From: Ursus arctos
Taxonomy: Eukaryota > Chordata > Mammalia > Carnivora > Ursidae
Reading direction: 5' to 3'
Length of the DNA: 64,000 bases
NCBI RefSeq assembly: GCF_023065955.2
Contig: NW_026622875.1
Span: forward strand, 12,627,001-12,691,000
Each line of letters begins with the position of its first letter. The first letter of the stretch is position 1. Shown here piece by piece: positions 58,352 to 64,000 of this stretch. Both the position numbers and the translations under genes were made by a program. Under the pieces are notes generated by a model. That model did no database searches and was not told the origin of the DNA. It saw nothing but the letters and a program-made list of their open reading frames with translations.

Positions 58352-59160
58352 GGCCTTCTACAATTCTTTTTCAAATCACCTAGTAGGAACTGGGAAGGAA
58401 AGATTTCAAACAGCTGCCTGTGATCCATTTCTTTCCTATTTTGGGGAGTGGAGAGAGACATCAGAAGGAAAAAGGCTACAGATGACCTGGTTTAATTTTG
58501 TAAACATGGTAATTGGACCTCCTGGAAAATAGACTAAGGATATTCATTAGAGAGTCCTTACCTGTGAAATAATGGAATATATTTCAGCAGAATATCCATG
58601 GTTTATGATTGATATATTAATAAATATAACTAGAATCTGGTTCTATGAAGCATGGCTTCCTATGAGATGTCACATAAGCTATACGTATCTGACATTAAAC
58701 ATCAATCTATTAGAATCTAAACACTGAAGTGTCCTGCAAGCTTTCTAAGATACCTCATCGATTGTTTTGGGTCAAAGAGCTTGTCCAAGGAGAGAAAGAT
58801 GGACCTGGGGAGGTGTTCGTGAAGGTCTGGAGCTCTCCTTGCTGTGCCTATGGCCTTTGATTGCCCATAACCTTGAAAATATTTGTAAACCTTGAAACTG
58901 GATATATGTTTTATTTATTTATTTCATTTGATCTGTTTGTTTCAGACTGATTTAACAATACCTTAAAATATTTAAACACTGTCTGAATTAAAATATGGGA
59001 TGTCCCAGTATCTATTGTGAACTATGATTCAGAAACAGAGTAATGGGTGCTAAAGCTCTGAGTACTAAAACAAGCATCTTTCTTTCTGTGATTATAAACA
59101 ATAATTAGTAAAAAGATTAGAAACTATTTCTAAAATATATGTGTTAGTGATGATTGCATC
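58352..59160. other. Unassigned intergenic DNA
   Basis: No gene or repeat recognised. Confidence 0.5.
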
Positions 59161-59171
59161 TATGCCAATAA

Positions 59172-59359
59172 TTTTTTTAAAGATTTTATTTATTTATTTG
59201 ACAGAGACAGCCAGCGAGAGAGGGAACACAGCAGGGGAGTGGGAGAGGAAGAAGCAGGCTCCCAGCGTAGGAGCCTGACGTGGGCCTCGATCCCAGAACG
59301 CCGGGATCACGCCCTGAACCAAAGGCAGAAGCTCAACGACTGAGCCACCCAGGCACCCC
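59172..59359 (-). mobile_element. Can-SINE (SINEC), antisense
   Basis: 'aaagattttatttatttatt', 'gacagagacagccagcgag', 'gaagcaggctcccagcgtag', 'cgatcccagaacgccggga', ending 'ctgagccacccaggcacccc'. It belongs to the gggcgtgatcccggcg group. Duplication tatgccaataa at 59161-59171 and tatgacaataa at 59360-59370 (10 of 11). Confidence 0.97.
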
Positions 59360-59370
59360 TATGACAATAA

Positions 59371-60434
59371 GTTTTTAAAAATATATTTTACATTGACTAT
59401 TTTGTGTGTGACCTCTACAAAAGAAACCAGTAGCAAAGTAAGGTTGCTTGCTATAGTTAATAATGGAGTAGATATTTCTATATTTTGGCACATGACATTT
59501 GGAGGCTGTGTACTGGAGGTCTTTTGAAAATGAACAGACATTCAAAATGATTCCCTTACCTCAAAAGGGGAATGAAAATGTTCAAGAATTTAGAAAGAAC
59601 AGCTTGAGAGATTTGTAGGTGATGCTGATCTGAAGCCCCTTTTTATGCACCTTGAGAAACACTACTATAAACAGCTGACATGTGACATTCTCTCTTATTT
59701 GATGCCATAATTAACCATACCAATATTTCTAAAATATGTTTCTTTACTGAGAGGATATCTATAACATCTTGAAAGTAGATTTGAAGATAAAATCAACCTT
59801 CCCTGTATAGGTAGCATTGGAATCAATTCAAACTCAGAGGTAAGATACAAATCAATAGATGAGAATGAAATTTTCTGGGGGGAAAGAGTCAAAAAGAAGA
59901 GGGAGCCAAAAACACCGGTATTTAAGAGGTAGCTAGAATACAACAGACCGAGCTTGCAGAGGAATGAAAGAAACAAGAGTAGGATAAAGTCTGTCAAATT
60001 AATGATTTAACTGTTCAGTAAATTTTATATTTTGACTTTGCTTAAGTCTCCCTAAAAGACTTGGGGGAAAAGTCTTAATTTGAGAAATCTTAAATGGTTC
60101 CATGTATACCGCATTATAAGCTGAATAGCACTGCCTATGTGTATGGTGTCTTTGCTACCAGGGAGACGTTACTGATACCTTACTTGAAAGTGCACACTTA
60201 CACAAGAATTGCTCCCTCACTGGTTTGCCCGCAAACGTCTCCCTTCCAGGCCTATTCCTTCATACCTCAGCTTCCTGCTATGTGGCCTTGCTCACTCCCA
60301 TACCAGCCCTCAGCAGAATTAAAAACACCTCTAGATCATTTCCTAAATTACCAAGACAAAATTAGGACCTCTCTTCCATGCATTTTTTGCAATTTGGGCA
60401 TATCTCTGTTTTTGCCCTGACCACATTATGCATG
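59371..60434. other. Unassigned intergenic DNA
   Basis: No gene. A 108-codon open stretch at 60094-60420 matches no protein I know. Part of it may be upstream L2 sequence. Confidence 0.45.
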
Positions 60435-60580
60435 TCTATTTATACATCTGTTTTTCCTATTAAGATCATGAGCTAATTGAAGGAAGGGAATATTTGTTGT
60501 TCATAGCTTAACCAACGACAAAATTTCTGGCAAATACTGGCAAGAATTTGGTGAATATTTGTTGAATAGTTATTGAATTT
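60435..60580 (+). mobile_element. LINE-2 3' end, sense
   Basis: 'aagatcatgagctaattgaa', 'ggaagggaatatttgttgtt', 'aaatttctggcaaatactgg' and 'ggtgaatatttgttgaatag' follow the L2 3' end order. Confidence 0.8.
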
Positions 60581-60670
60581 GTTGAACAAGTCTATTTGTT
60601 ATAGAAGTGGCAAGCTGCCGCATAATTCTTTTTATATAATATGATTTGTACTTTTATTTTGAATGTTTTT

Positions 60671-60859
60671 TTTTCAGACTTATTTATATATTTGAGAGAG
60701 AGAGAGAGCAGGGGCAGGAGAGAGAGGGAGAGAGAACCTCAAGCAGACTCCCCACTGAGCACAGAGCCCAACATGGGGTTTCATTCCATGACCGTGAGAC
60801 CATGACCCTGAGCTGAAATCAAGAGCTGGCAGCCCAAGACTGAGCCACCCAGGTGCCCC
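60671..60859 (-). mobile_element. Can-SINE, older group, antisense
   Basis: 'ttttcagacttatttatata', GA-rich stretch, 'ctccccactgagcacagagc', 'atgaccctgagctgaaatc', ending 'ctgagccacccaggtgcccc'. Duplication of about 16 bp starting tattttgaatgt at 60655 and 60860, with one difference. Confidence 0.95.
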
Positions 60860-60875
60860 TATTTTGAATGTATTT

Positions 60876-62872
60876 AGAACCCATGGCACATCTCCGTTTG
60901 CCTAATCAATCTGCAGTATAGACAAAAGTTTAATAAGAAAACATGACATAGGAACAAAATGGTTGAAAGATTGATATAATGAGTTTTAATTTCTGGGTAA
61001 ATGTATTACATATGTATATATTTGTCTCTCTATATAATAAATTTCTATGTGTAAGTCAAGACTTTCTCCAGGTCCACCAACCTGGGAGCATGAATAGAAT
61101 CACAGAGTACCAGTGCCTTGTCTTGCTTATGTTCCATCTACTCAGCATGTCTGAAATCCTGCCCAGGTGTGTATTTATGTACGGCCATGGGGATAGGTTT
61201 CATTTAGGCTCATAAATATGCTTATGCTTCCTTTTCCTCCTCTTCTAGATTCTTTCTCATGGCATCCTGCTGGGATTGCTGAACACAGATCTTACTGACC
61301 ACTTGGCTCCTGATAGGTACTTCCACTTAGAGCTGGCATCAAAAGTTCTAATGGAAACCACCCTCATTGCTGATGGACGTTTTATTATTATTCAAGTTTG
61401 AAAATAGCCTGATGTTCCATGTTTACATTGGGGAAAATCTTTCTTCTGTTTTTACTTTCTACCAAATGGAGGTTTGGGGTAATGTGTGTGGGTGTTTGGG
61501 GTGGGTGGGGGGTGTTGCTCACAACCCTATGCTGCTCGTGCCCCAGTGTTTTACAAAGATTTTAATAAAATCACTCTTCTTCAATTAACTTATTTGGTCT
61601 TCTCTGTAGAAATCAGACATGACTATGTGGGACTTAGGGAAAAAAATTTTGGTGACCCACATTGTGTTGCATTCAGAATCACCCATTTGTCATGTCGAAG
61701 GCCTTGTCCTGAAAAAAAAATTGGCTGAATTCACCTGTTTTCCCTGATGATGAGTTCTTCCCCTGTGGAACCCTCCATACACACAGCCCATGCTGCCCTG
61801 TCCCACGGTTTTCCAAGCAAGAGTCTTTATCCTAGCTGTAGACAAACTGAAGCTAAAAGTGAGGTAATCGTTTCTAAAGCATGCATTAGAACTCTTGTAG
61901 AAGGCATCAACTTTCTAAGACACCAAAATATTTGCTACTTAGTTTTTGATTTTGTTGAAACCACAGGAAGTGGGTACAATGTAATACATGCAAGCTGAGA
62001 CAGCCCTGTTTCAGCAACTGCTAGTAACTTTAAGAATGAATACGGTCATCCTTTCCCCCCAATAGTAATTTTAAAGTTTGCCACAAATGACTTAAGTGGA
62101 GACTTTTAAAACACGTACTTTTATATAATTTAACTTAGTACACTTTGAATGGAAAGCACTGAAATTAGCCGTCATTAAATTAATTTCAAACTCTTCGTAT
62201 TCTTAAAAGTTAAATTTCAAATGAAGAAAACGACATTTTTGGAGAAAAAATAAAAATCTCCCTTCCCCATATCATTGTTTTCTTATTGAAAATAATGCTC
62301 TGTAATGGTTTGTAAATGGCTTTTTTGTAAAACTTTAGTGGATTAAAATCTGGGGTGATCATTTGGACTTCTTAACAGAGATAGTCCTGGTGAGTTCATG
62401 TTTCTTTGGAGTCATATGTAAGTTTCAAAGCCAGTTCTGACACTTGCCTTGCTTAATTTCTTAAAGGCTATTTCCTCAACAGTATGTTGGAAACAATAAT
62501 ACAACCAACGTGGCAAGGTTCTTAAGGGATCTAATGAGTTACCAAGACACAGCCAATAATTTTTTACAGAGCATTCCTTGGTCTTTTTCTTTATGTGAAA
62601 TATACATACACATCAGTATAACATTATATATTTCAAGTGTTGGTTTACATAGATTTAAATGTGACATGAAAAAATTATAGTTTACTATCATTAGGAATCA
62701 AGTCAAATCAATATATTCACAGCTAGAGTTTATAAATCTAATTACATATTATATAGAATAAGAACAAATTTTGTGTATGAATACATTGTTACTTTCAATG
62801 GAAAATTATCAAAGAATAAATTTTCTAATAAAATATTATCCATATTATTAAAATTTAGACAAAATATGAACA
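60876..62872. other. Unassigned intergenic DNA
   Basis: A 2-kb stretch with no recognisable gene or repeat apart from the G-rich motif at 61490-61512. An 83-codon open stretch at 61747-61998 is unlike any family I know. Confidence 0.5.
61490..61512 (+). other. G-quadruplex-forming motif
   Basis: Four G-runs on the plus strand (ggg, gggg, ggg, gggggg) separated by loops of 5, 1 and 1 bases. Confidence 0.8.
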
Positions 62873-62887
62873 TGACTTATTGATTCT

Positions 62888-63084
62888 TTTTTTTTTAAGA
62901 TTTTATTTATTTATTTGACAGAGATAGAGACAGCCAGCAAGAGAAGGAACACAAGCAGGGGGAGTGGGAGAGGAAGAAGCAGGCTCATAGCAAAGGAGCC
63001 TGATGTGGGGCTCGATCCCGTAACGCCGGGATCACGCCCTGAACCGAAGGCAGACGCTTAACCGCTGTGCCACCCAGGCGCCCC
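62888..63084 (-). mobile_element. Can-SINE, ursid-type young subgroup, antisense
   Basis: T-run, 'aagattttatttatttattt', 'gacagagatagagacagcc', 'gaagcaggctcatagcaaag', 'gctcgatcccgtaacgccgg', ending 'gtgccacccaggcgcccc'. Exact 15-bp duplication tgacttattgattct at 62873-62887 and 63085-63099. Confidence 0.98.
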
Positions 63085-63099
63085 TGACTTATTGATTCT

Positions 63100-63525
63100 A
63101 ACTGGGAATCTCACTAAAACAAAAATCACAAGATTCTGGGTTATAAGACTTAATATTACATTACAAAAGTAGCCAGCTACCTATAAACCTTATACACCTG
63201 GTCTTTAATAGATATTTTTATTCTGACATGTTACATATTCTCAAGCTTATTGTATCTTATGAAAACATTATCCATAGATTCCATATCATATGGTTAAATT
63301 CAAGATTATAAATGAGTCCAACATCCTGCATGTGTAAATAAAATGTGACTGACTTAAAAGCCTATTCTAAAACTCACTCTCACATCATCCTGGAGTTGTC
63401 TTCCTTAAAGTTGTGTTATAAGATGACACTGGGATCAAACTATGTGATAAATTATAAAATAAAAATCCTTAGATAGAATCTAAAAATGGCCCTGAAGTAT
63501 ACAAACTTCCATACAGTTGTAGCCT
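63100..63525. other. Unassigned intergenic DNA
   Basis: No gene or repeat recognised. Confidence 0.5.
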
Positions 63526-63735
63526 AGTATGTGGAGGTTAAGAGCATGGTCTATGAAGTGCAGCCTTACCACTTCCTGGCTGTGTGACCATGAAACTCTC
63601 TGTGCCTTGGTTTCTTCATCTGTAACCTTCGCAGAGTTTGGCAACAGTTGAATGAATTAAATACATAAAGCGCTGGAGCAACCATGCCTCACATATTTTA
63701 AGGCTACCAAAGTGTTTGTTATTACTATTATCTGT
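63526..63735 (+). mobile_element. MIR, sense, near full length
   Basis: 'gtatgtggaggttaagagca', 'ccacttcctggctgtgtgac', 'cttggtttcttcatctgtaa', 'tgaatgaattaaatacataa' and 'agcgctggagcaaccatgcc' run through the MIR consensus order. Confidence 0.95.
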
Positions 63736-64000
63736 CCTGATGGTTTAGGATGGGATTTGGTGACTTAGTCTTGGGTATCCCCACAGGAATCCATAGCAAA
63801 AAGAGATCAAAGCACCTGATTTGTTATTGGCGAGCCTGGATTGCAAAGTGCTTGAACTTGAACTTGAGACCAAAGTGGCATTTCCTCACTAATTTAAACA
63901 TATATATCTAGTCAGAGATATGACAGTTGGGAACCCTAAGGCCTCTTCTACATTTTTATAGGGACATAAAGAAGAATCTCTTTCACATGATGGTAGATAG

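Noticed and set aside
60094..60420. 108-codon open stretch
   Set aside because: No domain or signal peptide. It lies next to an L2 remnant and codon content looks non-coding.

Overview
The window looks like nuclear DNA from a caniform carnivore, most likely a bear or giant panda, with a pinniped as the alternative. The evidence is the abundance of tRNA-Lys-type Can-SINEs (SINEC), including a young-looking subgroup with the head motif cacagcggttaagcg and the middle motif cagggcgtgatcccggcg, which I associate with ursids. It also contains LINE-1 3' tails of the carnivore type. Species assignment is inference; no database search was possible.

I find no supportable protein-coding gene, exon, tRNA, rRNA or snRNA gene. 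The longest stop-to-stop readings are about 100 to 180 codons, match no family I know, and often lie across SINEs, LINEs or simple repeats. I read the window as AT-rich, gene-poor intergenic or deep intronic DNA, and its annotation is essentially a map of interspersed repeats.

Layout. Positions 1-21100 are dominated by LINE-1: old minus-strand 3' regions (1880-2830, 8345-9080, 18105-18420), old plus-strand elements (9773-13740, 13745-15470, 19490-21105), and three 5'-truncated L1 inserts that still have recognisable target-site duplications (5487-6067, 15670-16468, 18662-19218). Positions 21100-31500 are mostly unique-looking DNA with L2 and MIR remnants and one very strong G-quadruplex motif (25292-25323, minus strand). 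Positions 31500-37400 hold young SINEs and a dense cluster of different repeat classes: an MLT1-type solo LTR, SINE, a Tigger/MER-type DNA transposon, MER5A, SINE. Positions 37400-47000 carry L2, MER5 and MER20 remnants and three to four SINEs, plus an unassigned minus-strand stretch (about 40420-41420) with short coding-like readings. Positions 47000-64000 alternate SINEs and MIRs with AT-rich unique DNA.

Nineteen SINEs were identified (12 plus, 7 minus). Most are bounded by direct repeats of 10-17 bp; five have exact duplications of 13-17 bp and belong to the youngest-looking groups. Nothing I can see amounts to a new biological system. The most checkable items are the G-quadruplex motifs, the inverted SINE pairs, the CpG-rich DNA transposon and the fossil coding-like stretch.
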